A stretch of 64,000 nucleotides of DNA from Flexivirga aerilata (GTDB lineage Bacteria > Actinomycetota > Actinomycetes > Actinomycetales > Dermatophilaceae): positions 372,001 through 436,000 of the forward strand of contig NZ_JABENB010000002.1 of assembly GCF_013002715.1 (NCBI RefSeq), given 5' to 3'. The first letter of the stretch is position 1. Each line of letters starts with the position of its first letter. This document shows positions 25,576-33,630 of the stretch, one piece after another. A model generated the notes under the pieces. That model was not told the origin of the DNA, ran no database searches, and saw only the letters and a program-made list of their open reading frames with translations. A program made the position numbers and the translations under genes.

Positions 25576-26918
25576 CCAGGTTGCGTATGACGGCGGTGGC
25601 CGCGGCCGGTGTGCTCGTCCTCTCCGGCTGCTCGGCGGCCGGCTGGGGGTTGCCGTCCGGTGGCGGCGGGAAGGTGCATCTCACCTATGCGCTGTGGGAT
25701 GCCAACCAGCAGAAGGGATATCAGCGTTCGATCGACGAGTTCGAGAAGCAGCACCCGAACATCGACGTCACGATCGAGCAGGTGCCCTATGCCAGCTACC
25801 AGCAGAAGATCACCGCGCAATACATCTCCGGCAACGCGCCGGACGTCTTCTGGGTCAACACGCCGTGGCTTGGCGACTGGGTCAGCGGCGGCCTGCTCGC
25901 GGACATCACCGACCGGGTGAAGGCGGCGAACATCGATCTGGGGCAGTACTACTCGTCGTTGGTGAAGCTGCACGAGAAGGACGGCCGGCTCTACGGGCTG
26001 CCGAAGGACTGGGACACGATCGCGCAGTATTACAACAAGGACTACCTCGCCACGATCGGCGTGCGATCGGTGCCGACCGACCTCTCCTGGAACCCGGTCG
26101 ACGGCGGCAGCTACCTGAAGTTCCTCAAGCGGATCACCACGGACACGAGCGGCCGGAACGCTCTGGATCCCAAGTTCGACCCGCGCTCGGTCAAGACGTA
26201 TGCGATCGCCAGCACCAACGACCCGCAGGCGCAGCTGCTGAGCTTCTTTGCGATGAACGGCGGCTCGATGCTGCCGGCGCCCTTCGCCAAGAAGTCCAGT
26301 CTGAACAGTCCGCAGAACCGGCAGACGCTCACCTTCCTGACCAGGATGCTGCAGCAGGCGCATGTTGCCGTGCCGGCCGGGCAGACCGGCCCCAACGGCG
26401 ACGACACCAACGCGCAGACCCTCTTCGCGTCGGGACGGACGGCGATCTGGCAGACCGGGGACTGGCAGACGCTCGGACTGTCCGGGCTGTCGAAGTTCAC
26501 GATCGGCGTGGCACCCTTGCCGTCCGGACCGAAGGGGCGGATCAGCGTCTTCAACGGGTTGACCGACGGCATCGCCAGCAACACCGAACACCCCGAGGAA
26601 GCGTGGCAGTTGGTGCAGTGGCTCGCCGGCGAACAGTCGCAGCGATTGATGGGCAGCGGCGGCTATGTGTGGCCGGCGATCGAGAAGCTCGACCCGTTGT
26701 TCCTCGACTACTGGAGGCGCAAGGGCATCGACCTCACGCCGTTCCTCGACGAGGCGAAGGGCAAGACCGTCAACTTCCCGGTCGCCACGGGCCTCGCGGA
26801 GGCGCTGTCGGACGTGAGCATCGCGCTCGGCCCGACCTACCTCGGTCAGTCCTCGCCGGCGCAGGGACTGCGTGACGCGCAACGCATCCTCGATTACCGC
26901 ATTTCCTACACCAAGTGA
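25572..26918 (+). CDS. ABC sugar transporter substrate-binding lipoprotein
   Basis: An extracellular solute-binding protein (family 1, 448 aa), tethered to the membrane by the lipobox LSGC (Cys20). The mature part shows the fold typical of maltose/raffinose-binding proteins: LTYALWDANQQKGYQ, PDVFWVNTPWLGDWV, LYGLPKDWDTIAQYYN and IAVWQ-like FASGRTAIWQTGDWQ. Together with the LacI gene, the two permeases and the GH36 enzyme it points to alpha-galactosides (melibiose, raffinose or stachyose type). The exact sugar is inference. ATG 25572 was chosen because the lipobox signal begins there. Confidence 0.93.
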   Translation: MTRLRMTAVAAAGVLVLSGCSAAGWGLPSGGGGKVHLTYALWDANQQKGYQRSIDEFEKQHPNIDVTIEQVPYASYQQKITAQYISGNAPDVFWVNTPWLGDWVSGGLLADITDRVKAANIDLGQYYSSLVKLHEKDGRLYGLPKDWDTIAQYYNKDYLATIGVRSVPTDLSWNPVDGGSYLKFLKRITTDTSGRNALDPKFDPRSVKTYAIASTNDPQAQLLSFFAMNGGSMLPAPFAKKSSLNSPQNRQTLTFLTRMLQQAHVAVPAGQTGPNGDDTNAQTLFASGRTAIWQTGDWQTLGLSGLSKFTIGVAPLPSGPKGRISVFNGLTDGIASNTEHPEEAWQLVQWLAGEQSQRLMGSGGYVWPAIEKLDPLFLDYWRRKGIDLTPFLDEAKGKTVNFPVATGLAEALSDVSIALGPTYLGQSSPAQGLRDAQRILDYRISYTK

Positions 26919-26954
26919 CCGAACCGACCACCCACCAAGGAGATTGCCGCCCCG

Positions 26955-29060
26955 ATGATGTTTCCCAGTGACACCCCGAGCCCCGCGACCACCATCCATC
27001 TCCAGGAGGCCGAGGACGGCACATTGCCGCTCGTGCACGCGGTCACCCACGGCGGCGCTGACGGGTCCGCCGCGCTGCTGGCGGGGCACCCGGGCGTGCC
27101 GATGCTGCGCGAGGAATGGCGCTCCTTCTTCGGCCGTCCGGGGCTGCGCGGACACCGGCTGGCGGCACCGGCCGGGGCGGTCAGCCCGGCCCGTGCCGAC
27201 AGCCGGGACATCGCCGGGCGGGACTGGGCTCCGCGCTTCGAGAGGGTGCGCGTCGAACAGACCGGCGACCGGCTGCAGGTCCGGGCCGTCGACCCGGTGG
27301 CCGGACTGGAGCTGCTGACCGAGGTCGAGGCGTTGCCGGGTGGCGCGCTCCGGGCTCGTCACACCGTGACCAACACCGGTGAAACTCCTTATCTGGTCGA
27401 TGGACTCGACGTTTGCGTGCCAGCGCCGGTCGGTGCCGACGAGATCCTGGACTTCAGCGGTCGGCACGAGCGGGAGCGAGTGCCGCAGAGGCGCCCGATC
27501 GCGGACGGTCAGTGGGTGCGCGAGGGACGGCAGGGGTACCCGGGGCACGACGCGTGGACGATGACGGTCGTCGGGCCGCAGGGCTTCGGCTTCCAGCGCG
27601 GAGACCTGCTCGCCGTGCACGTGGCGACGAGCGGCAACCAGACTTCGGTCGTGGAGCGCAGTGGTGCGCAGCGAGCGACCGTGTCCGCCGGTGAGCTGTT
27701 GATGCCGGGCGAGGTTGTGCTGCAAAACCGTGAGTCCTACACCACCCCATGGATTTTCATCATCGCGGGGGAGGGGCTTGACGGTGTGGCCGCGGCGCTG
27801 CACGAGTGGCAGCGCACCCTGTCCTCCCACCCGCGCGAGTCGAAGGTGACGCTGAACGTGTGGGAGGCGGTCTACTTCGACCACCAGCTGGACCGGTTGC
27901 TGGAGCTTGCCGAACTCGCGCATGAGGTCGGCGCTGAGCGGTACGTGCTCGACGACGGATGGTTCGGCTCGCGGCGTGATGACACCTCGGGTCTCGGCGA
28001 CTGGACGGTGTCGGCGGATGCCTGGCCGGACGGCCTCGGGCCGCTCGTCGACAGGGTGCGGGCGCTCGGCCTCGAGTTCGGGTTGTGGTTCGAGCCGGAG
28101 ATGGTCAACCCCGACTCCGACCTCTACCGTGCGCACCCGGACTGGGTGCTGCAAACGGGCGACCGCACGCCGCTTCAGCACCGCAACCAGTTGGTGCTCG
28201 ACCTGACGAATCCGCAGGCGTGGCAGCATGTTCGGGACCAGGTCGATGCGGTGCTCTCGTCATACGACATCGGATTTGTGAAGTGGGACTTCAACCGCGA
28301 CGAGCTCGACGCGGGCAGCAATGCGCACGGGGGAGCACCGGCGTTCCACGCGCAGGCGGAGGCCTACCGTCAGCTGCTGGCCGACCTGCGGGAGCGGCAC
28401 CCGAAAGTCACGTGGGAGTCGTGCGCCGGCGGGGGCGGTCGGATCGACCTCGACGTGATCGAGCAGGTGCAGAGGTTCTGGACCTCGGACATGACGGACG
28501 CGTTGGCGCGGCAGCAGATTCAGCGGTGGACTGGCCAGCTGATCGCCCCGGAGTATCTCGGGGCGCACGTCTCAGCCACCCGGTCGCACCAGACCGAGCG
28601 CACGCTGAGCGTCGGATTCCGAGCGGTCACAGCACTTTTCGGATCGATGGGCATCGAGTGGGATCTCACGCAGGCGACTGACGACGAGCGCGCCGAGCTA
28701 GCCTCCTGGATCGCCCTGCACAAGGAGCACCGCCGGTTGTTGCACACCGGACGGGTCGTGCGGGTCGAGGTCGACGACCCGGCGATGCTGGTGCACGGCG
28801 TCGTGTCGCAGGACGGCGACGAAGCGTTGATCGCCGTCCTGCAGCTCGACGAGTCGGTGCACAACCGCGGGACGGCGATCCGGCTGCCCGGTCTCGCGCC
28901 GGACGCCACGTTCCGGCTCGACTGGGTCGGCGGTGACCGAGCACCCGAGCCGGTGCTACCCGACGGGGTGACGGCCACCGGTGCCGCACTCGGCGCGCAC
29001 GGTGTCTGGCTGCCGCGCAGCCGACCAGAGGTTGCGCGGTTGCTGCACGTGCACCGCTGA
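26955..29060 (+). CDS. alpha-galactosidase, GH36 family
   Basis: A cytoplasmic alpha-galactosidase (701 aa), which would release galactose from the sugar imported by the preceding transporter. An N-terminal beta-sandwich domain precedes a TIM barrel with VWEAVYFDHQLDRL, YVLDDGWFGSRRDD, FGLWFEPEMVNPDSDLYR and the nucleophile in KWDFNRDE (Asp445). The acid/base lies in WTSDMTDAL (Asp512). GH36 catalytic motifs are complete. AAGGAGA lies upstream of ATG 26955 (ATG 26958 is the alternative). It is the last gene of the operon, and no terminator is obvious. Confidence 0.94.
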   Translation: MMFPSDTPSPATTIHLQEAEDGTLPLVHAVTHGGADGSAALLAGHPGVPMLREEWRSFFGRPGLRGHRLAAPAGAVSPARADSRDIAGRDWAPRFERVRVEQTGDRLQVRAVDPVAGLELLTEVEALPGGALRARHTVTNTGETPYLVDGLDVCVPAPVGADEILDFSGRHERERVPQRRPIADGQWVREGRQGYPGHDAWTMTVVGPQGFGFQRGDLLAVHVATSGNQTSVVERSGAQRATVSAGELLMPGEVVLQNRESYTTPWIFIIAGEGLDGVAAALHEWQRTLSSHPRESKVTLNVWEAVYFDHQLDRLLELAELAHEVGAERYVLDDGWFGSRRDDTSGLGDWTVSADAWPDGLGPLVDRVRALGLEFGLWFEPEMVNPDSDLYRAHPDWVLQTGDRTPLQHRNQLVLDLTNPQAWQHVRDQVDAVLSSYDIGFVKWDFNRDELDAGSNAHGGAPAFHAQAEAYRQLLADLRERHPKVTWESCAGGGGRIDLDVIEQVQRFWTSDMTDALARQQIQRWTGQLIAPEYLGAHVSATRSHQTERTLSVGFRAVTALFGSMGIEWDLTQATDDERAELASWIALHKEHRRLLHTGRVVRVEVDDPAMLVHGVVSQDGDEALIAVLQLDESVHNRGTAIRLPGLAPDATFRLDWVGGDRAPEPVLPDGVTATGAALGAHGVWLPRSRPEVARLLHVHR

Positions 29061-29153
29061 CGGGCCGGCTGCCGGCGTCGAGGTGGGGCGAGTTCACCTG
29101 ACCGTGTGGCTGCGTTCACCCCGGGGCTCGGCGGGGGCAGCAGGATCGGGCGC

Positions 29154-30179
29154 ATGCTCTCTCGACTCGCTGCGCCTCTTGCTGCCACCGCCCTGCTCGC
29201 CGCCGTGGCCGCCCCCGCCTCTGCCGCACCTGCCGCCTCGGGGCAGGACAAGCCCGGCAGCTACAGCTTCGCCGTCATCGGCGACGTGCCCTACGGTGCC
29301 GACCAGATCGCCGCGTTCCCGGGCTGGATCGACCAGATCAACGCGGCGAACCCGGCCTTCACCGTGCACGTCGGCGACATCAAGAACGGCTCGACGCGCT
29401 GCGACAACCCCTACTACGGGATGATCAAGGACGACTTCAACCGCTTCCGCAACCCGCTGATCTACACGCCGGGCGACAACGAGTGGACCGACTGCCACCG
29501 CGCCAACAACGGCGGCTACAACCCGCTGGAGCGCCTGAGCTACGACCGGTCGGTGTTCTTCGCCCAACCGGGCACGTCGCTCGGGCAGCGGCCGACCAAG
29601 GTCGACGCGGACACCGCGAACGGCTTCCCGGAGAACGTCACCTTGCGCCGGCAGGGTGTCGACCTGGCGGTGGTGCACGTCGTCGGCAGCAACGACGACC
29701 TGAAGCCCTGGACCGGCATCGGCAACACCACCGCGACCCCGGCGCAGGTGGCCGAGGAGAACGCGCGGATGGCCAGCTCGATCAGCACGGTCGAGTCGGC
29801 CTTCGCGTCGGCCAAGCAGAAGCAGGACCGTGCGGTCGCGATCTTCCTGCAGGCCGACATGTTCGACCCGACGTACGCGCCGGCCTGGGACGACATCTCG
29901 GCCTTCAAGCCGTTGGTGCAGACGCTGATCGACCAGTCGCGGGCGTTCGACGGCAAGGTCTACCTGATCAACGGCGACAGCCACATCTTCAACGCCGACA
30001 AGCCGCTCGCCACCGGATCTCCGTGGCTGACGACGTATGGCGTCACCGGCTCCGCGGACAACCTGGAGCGCCGCACCGTCGACGGGTCCAGCAACAACAA
30101 GGACTGGCTCAAGGTCACCGTCAATCGGCCGGGTGCCGCCGAGCCACTGTCCTTCGAGCGGGTGCCGTACACGTCCTGA
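29154..30179 (+). CDS. secreted calcineurin-like metallophosphoesterase
   Basis: A 341-residue exported phosphoesterase. A Sec signal peptide (hydrophobic run ending APASAA, cleavage near residue 24) precedes a calcineurin-type fold. Metal-binding motifs are FAVIGDVPYG (Asp44), VHVGDIKNG, TPGDNEWTDC and the C-terminal INGDSHIF. The substrate is unknown. ATG 29154 begins the signal peptide. The -10-like CAGGAT lies 7 nt upstream with no ribosome binding site, so it may be leaderless. Confidence 0.85.
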   Translation: MLSRLAAPLAATALLAAVAAPASAAPAASGQDKPGSYSFAVIGDVPYGADQIAAFPGWIDQINAANPAFTVHVGDIKNGSTRCDNPYYGMIKDDFNRFRNPLIYTPGDNEWTDCHRANNGGYNPLERLSYDRSVFFAQPGTSLGQRPTKVDADTANGFPENVTLRRQGVDLAVVHVVGSNDDLKPWTGIGNTTATPAQVAEENARMASSISTVESAFASAKQKQDRAVAIFLQADMFDPTYAPAWDDISAFKPLVQTLIDQSRAFDGKVYLINGDSHIFNADKPLATGSPWLTTYGVTGSADNLERRTVDGSSNNKDWLKVTVNRPGAAEPLSFERVPYTS

Positions 30180-30190
30180 TGGGGTGAGGG

Positions 30191-30245
30191 GTCTCGATAC
30201 GCCGAGCGTCGGCTCGCAGGCTCGCCGACGCTCGGCTACTCGACC
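30191..30245. repeat. dispersed-type palindromic element
   Basis: GCCGAGCGTCGG (30201-30212) and CCGACGCTCGGC (30225-30236) are perfect 12-nt arms around a 12-nt loop. They are flanked by GTCTCGATAC on the left and TACTCGACCAGC on the right, whose CTCGA ends also suit a REP-like unit. The layout resembles intergenic palindromic repeats of other Micrococcales. Only one copy is in this window, so repetitiveness is not shown here. It may also terminate the phosphoesterase transcript. Confidence 0.5.
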
Positions 30246-30319
30246 AGCATGAGGGGAGCGGCGGCTGGCATCTCACACCCCGGCCCCACGGTCGCCGCAA
30301 CGGGTGAGACGCTTGCCAC

Positions 30320-31777
30320 ATGGCACAGACTCAGCAGGCAGTGGAGCAGGTGAAGAAGCAGCTGTTCATCGGTGGTGAATGGCGTGACGCCGAGGGCGGC
30401 AAGACGTTCGAGGTGGACAACCCGGCGACCGGCGCCGAGCTGACCCGTGTCGCCGACGCATCGGTCGCCGACGGCGAGGCGGCCCTCACCGCCGCCGCCG
30501 ACGCGCAGGCCGACTGGGCCGCGACCGCGCCCCGCGACCGCAGCGAATTGCTGCGCGCGGCATACGAATTGATCGTCGAACGCACCGACGTGCTCGCCGA
30601 GCTGATGACGCTCGAGATGGGCAAGCCGCTGGCCGAGTCGCGCGGCGAGGTGACCTACGGGTCGGAGTTCTTCCGCTGGTTCGCCGAGGAGGCCGTGCGC
30701 ATCTCCGGCCGCTGGTCGGTCGCCCCCAACGGACAGACCCGGCTGATGACGATGAAGCAGCCGGTCGGCCCGACCCTGATGATCACGCCGTGGAACTTCC
30801 CGCTCGCGATGGGCACCCGCAAGATCGGTCCGGCGATCGCCGCCGGCTGCACGATGGTCGTCAAGCCCGCTGCCGAGACGCCGCTCACGATGCTTTATCT
30901 GGCGCAGCTGCTCGAGGAGGTCGGGCTGCCCAAGGGTGTGCTCAACGTCGTCACCACGACCGACAGCGGCGGCGTCATGGAGCCGCTCATCCGCGACCCG
31001 CGCTCGCGCAAGCTGACCTTCACCGGCTCGACCCCCGTCGGGCGCAAGCTCGTCGAGCAGTCGGCCGACCAATTGCTCCGAGCGTCAATGGAACTCGGCG
31101 GCAACGCGCCCTTCATCGTCTTTGGTGACGCCGACGTCGACAAGGCAGTCGAAGGCGCGATGCTGGCCAAGATGCGCAACATCGGCGAGGCCTGCACCGC
31201 CGCCAACCGGCTCTTCGTGCACGCCGACATCGCCGACGAGTTCGCGAAGAAGTTCGCCGCCAAGATGGACGCGCTGAGCGTCGGCGACGGCATGGGCGAC
31301 GGCGTCGAGGTCGGCCCGCTGATCAACCAGAAGGCGGTCGACAAGGTGACCTCGCTGGTGCGGGACGCGACCGACCGCGGCGCGACCATCGTCACCGGCG
31401 GCGCCAAGGGCGACGGCCCCGGCTTCTTCTTCAACCCCACGGTCATCACCGGTGTGCCCGGCGACGCCGCGATGGCCAAGGAGGAGATCTTCGGACCGGT
31501 CGCCGGCATCCAGGTCTTCACCGACGAGGACGACGTCGTACGCCGGGCCAACGACACCGAATTCGGTTTGGTGGCCTACTTCTTCACCCGCGACGTTGCG
31601 CGCGTGATCCGCGTCAGCGAGGCCCTCGAATACGGAATGGTCGGCGTCAACCAGGGCATCGTCTCCAACCCGGCGGCGCCGTTCGGCGGCGTGAAGTCCA
31701 GCGGGTTCGGCCGGGAGGGCGGCTTCGAGGGGATCGAGGAATACCTCGAGACCAAGTACGTCGGACTGGCCCTCTAA
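30320..31777 (+). CDS. NAD(P)-dependent succinate-semialdehyde dehydrogenase
   Basis: An aldehyde dehydrogenase (485 aa) closest in pattern to GabD-type succinate-semialdehyde dehydrogenases, which feed 4-aminobutyrate carbon into succinate. Seen are TPWNFPLAMGTRKIGPAIAA, GSTPVGRKL, the general base in MELGGNAPF (Glu258), the nucleophile in GEACTAANR (Cys292), and EEIFGPVAGI. The 34-residue spacing between Glu and Cys is normal. No aminotransferase gene is beside it, so the physiological aldehyde is inferred. Confidence 0.88.
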   Translation: MAQTQQAVEQVKKQLFIGGEWRDAEGGKTFEVDNPATGAELTRVADASVADGEAALTAAADAQADWAATAPRDRSELLRAAYELIVERTDVLAELMTLEMGKPLAESRGEVTYGSEFFRWFAEEAVRISGRWSVAPNGQTRLMTMKQPVGPTLMITPWNFPLAMGTRKIGPAIAAGCTMVVKPAAETPLTMLYLAQLLEEVGLPKGVLNVVTTTDSGGVMEPLIRDPRSRKLTFTGSTPVGRKLVEQSADQLLRASMELGGNAPFIVFGDADVDKAVEGAMLAKMRNIGEACTAANRLFVHADIADEFAKKFAAKMDALSVGDGMGDGVEVGPLINQKAVDKVTSLVRDATDRGATIVTGGAKGDGPGFFFNPTVITGVPGDAAMAKEEIFGPVAGIQVFTDEDDVVRRANDTEFGLVAYFFTRDVARVIRVSEALEYGMVGVNQGIVSNPAAPFGGVKSSGFGREGGFEGIEEYLETKYVGLAL

Positions 31778-31798
31778 CTCCGGGCGACGCCGGACCGC

Positions 31799-31807
31799 TG
31801 TGGATAA
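31799..31807 (-). promoter_or_regulatory. perfect DnaA box
   Basis: TTATCCACA on the minus strand matches the consensus DnaA 9-mer exactly. It is single, so not an origin. It lies in the 93-nt gap between the dehydrogenase and the type VII-like cassette. Confidence 0.45.
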
Positions 31808-31834
31808 CTTCTGCGGCGGTATGGCGGGGGCTCC

Positions 31835-31863
31835 TACTGTCGAGCGAAACGCACGACAGGAGG
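31835..31863 (+). promoter_or_regulatory. -10 element and strong ribosome binding site of the type VII-like cassette
   Basis: TACTGT (31835-31840) is a candidate -10. AGGAGG (31858-31863) is a full Shine-Dalgarno 7 nt before ATG 31871. It is one of the strongest in the window, and the downstream genes of the cassette rely on overlap coupling instead. Confidence 0.5.
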
Positions 31864-31870
31864 AGTCGCC

Positions 31871-32164
31871 ATGGCCTACTTCGCGGTCGATCCGCAGACC
31901 CTGGGCTCGGTCACGCCGACGCTGCGCGCGGCCTCGCTGGACGGCGTGGACGCCGCCGCAGCGGCGGCCGCCGGCGCCATCGCCGCCAGCGTCGGTGGGG
32001 GTGAATGCGCAGCAGCGGCAACCAGATTGGCCGGCTCACTGGGCAGCGTGCTCGGTGTGCTCGGCACCCAGCTCGGCAACTTCGCGGCCGCGACCGGCGT
32101 GTCCGCCTCGGCATACGGCCGGGTGGAGCGGCTGGCCGGTGGCGTGTTCGGCGGCGCGCGATGA
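31871..32164 (+). CDS. small helical EspC/WXG100-like protein with YxxxE motif
   Basis: A 97-residue, Ala/Gly-rich protein predicted to form a helical hairpin, with the turn near VGGGE (residues 41-45). It ends with AYGRVERL, in which Tyr82 and Glu86 form YxxxE, the export signal shared by type VII (ESX) substrates. Size and composition fit the EspC/DUF2580-like or WXG100 class. It has no signal peptide. Its TGA overlaps the ATG of the next gene (ATGA), and that gene carries a WxG motif. Family placement is by pattern only. No secretion machinery gene is in the window. Confidence 0.65.
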   Translation: MAYFAVDPQTLGSVTPTLRAASLDGVDAAAAAAAGAIAASVGGGECAAAATRLAGSLGSVLGVLGTQLGNFAAATGVSASAYGRVERLAGGVFGGAR

Positions 32165-33630
32165 CCGCGCTCGACGGAGACCCCGTCGCGCTGCGTGCCA
32201 CGGCCGACCGGTGCCTGGTCATCGCCGGTGAGTGCGACGCCGCCGACACCGCGCTGCTGGGCGCCCTGGCGACCGCGGGCGCCGGCTGGACCGGCACTGC
32301 CGCCGTCCAGTTCGCTGGCATCGGTGGCGACCACCGGCGACTGCTGCAGACCGCCCGCGAGTCCCTGCACACGCTGGCGGGTGAGGTCCGGGTCTTCGCC
32401 GACCTGCTCGACGAGGCCCAGCGGGAGCGGGACCGGTTGCAAGCCCGTGCCCGCGACGGCCGCGAGCAGCTGAGCGCGCTGCACGCCCGCGAGCGCCTCG
32501 CCGTGCAAGCCGGTGAGGAGGAGACCCGCGCCGCGGTCGGTCGGCTGATCGAGGACGCGCGCAGCACCCTCGTCGGCATCGACGCCCGCATCGTCGAGCT
32601 CGACCACCGGATGCTGCTCGCCCGCCACCGGTTCGCCCGGCAACTGGACGAGCTCCTGCCGGCGGGCATGCTCGGCGACATCGAACGCCTGGTTTCGACC
32701 GGCCAGCTTGCGATCATGCTCGGCGGCGCGGTCGGCAAGGTGTTCAATGCCGGGAAGCTGCTGGTCGGCACCGCGCGTTACGGCACGGGTGCCTTCGGCC
32801 GGGACCTGGAAGCGCTGGAGAAGCCACTCGCCAACCTGCTGCGCGGACCGAGCGGGACCGCGCGGCTCTGGTCGGACCGGCTCGGCGTCAGCCGGCGCCT
32901 CCCGGGCGGCATCACCCGGGCACTGAGTGCCGACACGGTCGCCCGATCTCCTGCACTACGAAGGCTGCTCCTCGAATACGAAGCCGCCGCGCCCGGCATC
33001 AAGGACCTGGTCATGGGCCGTGGTCACGACGGGCCGCGGGATGCCGCGGACCGGGCCATGGGGCTCATCGAGGTCGGCGGCGTGCTGATGCTGCGCGGGC
33101 CCGGCTGGTCCAAGGTGGTCGGTGCGGTCGCGATCGGCAGCTGGGCGGCGTGGCGCATCGGCGGCGCGATGGTCGACCACAAGGTGACGCTCAAGGACAT
33201 CGGCGACCGGGCCCGCCTCGACGGATCGGCCGTTCTGGGGTCCGAGGCCGGCCAGCAGCAACTGGCCAAGGATCTGCGCCGCACCGAACCGGTCGTGCAC
33301 GGCATCGCCCAGCAGGCCGACGACCTGTTCGCCGGCATGGTCACCAGCATCACGAAGGTGCCGCGGATCCCCGGCATCCCCAACCCGCTCTACGACCGGC
33401 TCCCCAAACTGAGCGACCACACCGACGACGTGTTCGACAAGATCACCGCCGACTCGCTCGGGGAGGCGTTCGGCAGGCAGGCGCCGCCGGTCGTCATCCC
33501 ACCCCCGATCATCGCGCCGCTGCCACCGTCGCGGGCGGAGCTGCCTTGGCACCAGCCGCTCTCGGCCCTGCGCGCGCCGCTGCAGCAGCCCCGTGGACCG
33601 GTCTTCGTGCGCACCGGTGCGCTGTCGTGA
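32161..33630 (+). CDS. large WxG-bearing protein, putative type VII-exported effector or substrate
   Basis: A 489-residue protein. Residues 1-80 form a WXG100-like helical hairpin with a WTG turn (residues 43-45, GAGWTGTAAVQFAG). Residues about 85-165 are a charged coiled coil. Two hydrophobic segments follow (around QLAIMLGGAVGKVF, and KVVGAVAIGSWAAWRIGG at about 325-340), and the end is a Pro-rich tail (PPVVIPPPIIAPLPP). The C-terminal half matches no toxin or enzyme that I recognise. ATG 32161 is preferred over an upstream in-frame start because it gives the overlap with the preceding gene and begins the helical domain. It overlaps the EspG-like gene by 4 nt (GTGA). Confidence 0.6.
   Translation: MTALDGDPVALRATADRCLVIAGECDAADTALLGALATAGAGWTGTAAVQFAGIGGDHRRLLQTARESLHTLAGEVRVFADLLDEAQRERDRLQARARDGREQLSALHARERLAVQAGEEETRAAVGRLIEDARSTLVGIDARIVELDHRMLLARHRFARQLDELLPAGMLGDIERLVSTGQLAIMLGGAVGKVFNAGKLLVGTARYGTGAFGRDLEALEKPLANLLRGPSGTARLWSDRLGVSRRLPGGITRALSADTVARSPALRRLLLEYEAAAPGIKDLVMGRGHDGPRDAADRAMGLIEVGGVLMLRGPGWSKVVGAVAIGSWAAWRIGGAMVDHKVTLKDIGDRARLDGSAVLGSEAGQQQLAKDLRRTEPVVHGIAQQADDLFAGMVTSITKVPRIPGIPNPLYDRLPKLSDHTDDVFDKITADSLGEAFGRQAPPVVIPPPIIAPLPPSRAELPWHQPLSALRAPLQQPRGPVFVRTGALS

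Noticed and set aside
23784..26918. A single open frame of 1044 codons across the sugar-transport operon
   Set aside because: Its first 1.8 kb is out of frame with two clear permease genes. Only the end is real (the binding lipoprotein). Long open shadow frames are normal at this GC content.
25158..28229. A 1023-codon minus-strand open frame
   Set aside because: Antisense to the permease, binding-protein and alpha-galactosidase genes, with no recognisable domain and an Arg/His/Val-rich composition typical of antisense shadows.
31799..31807. DnaA box as evidence of a replication origin
   Set aside because: Only one box, no dnaA or dnaN nearby and no AT-rich unwinding region.
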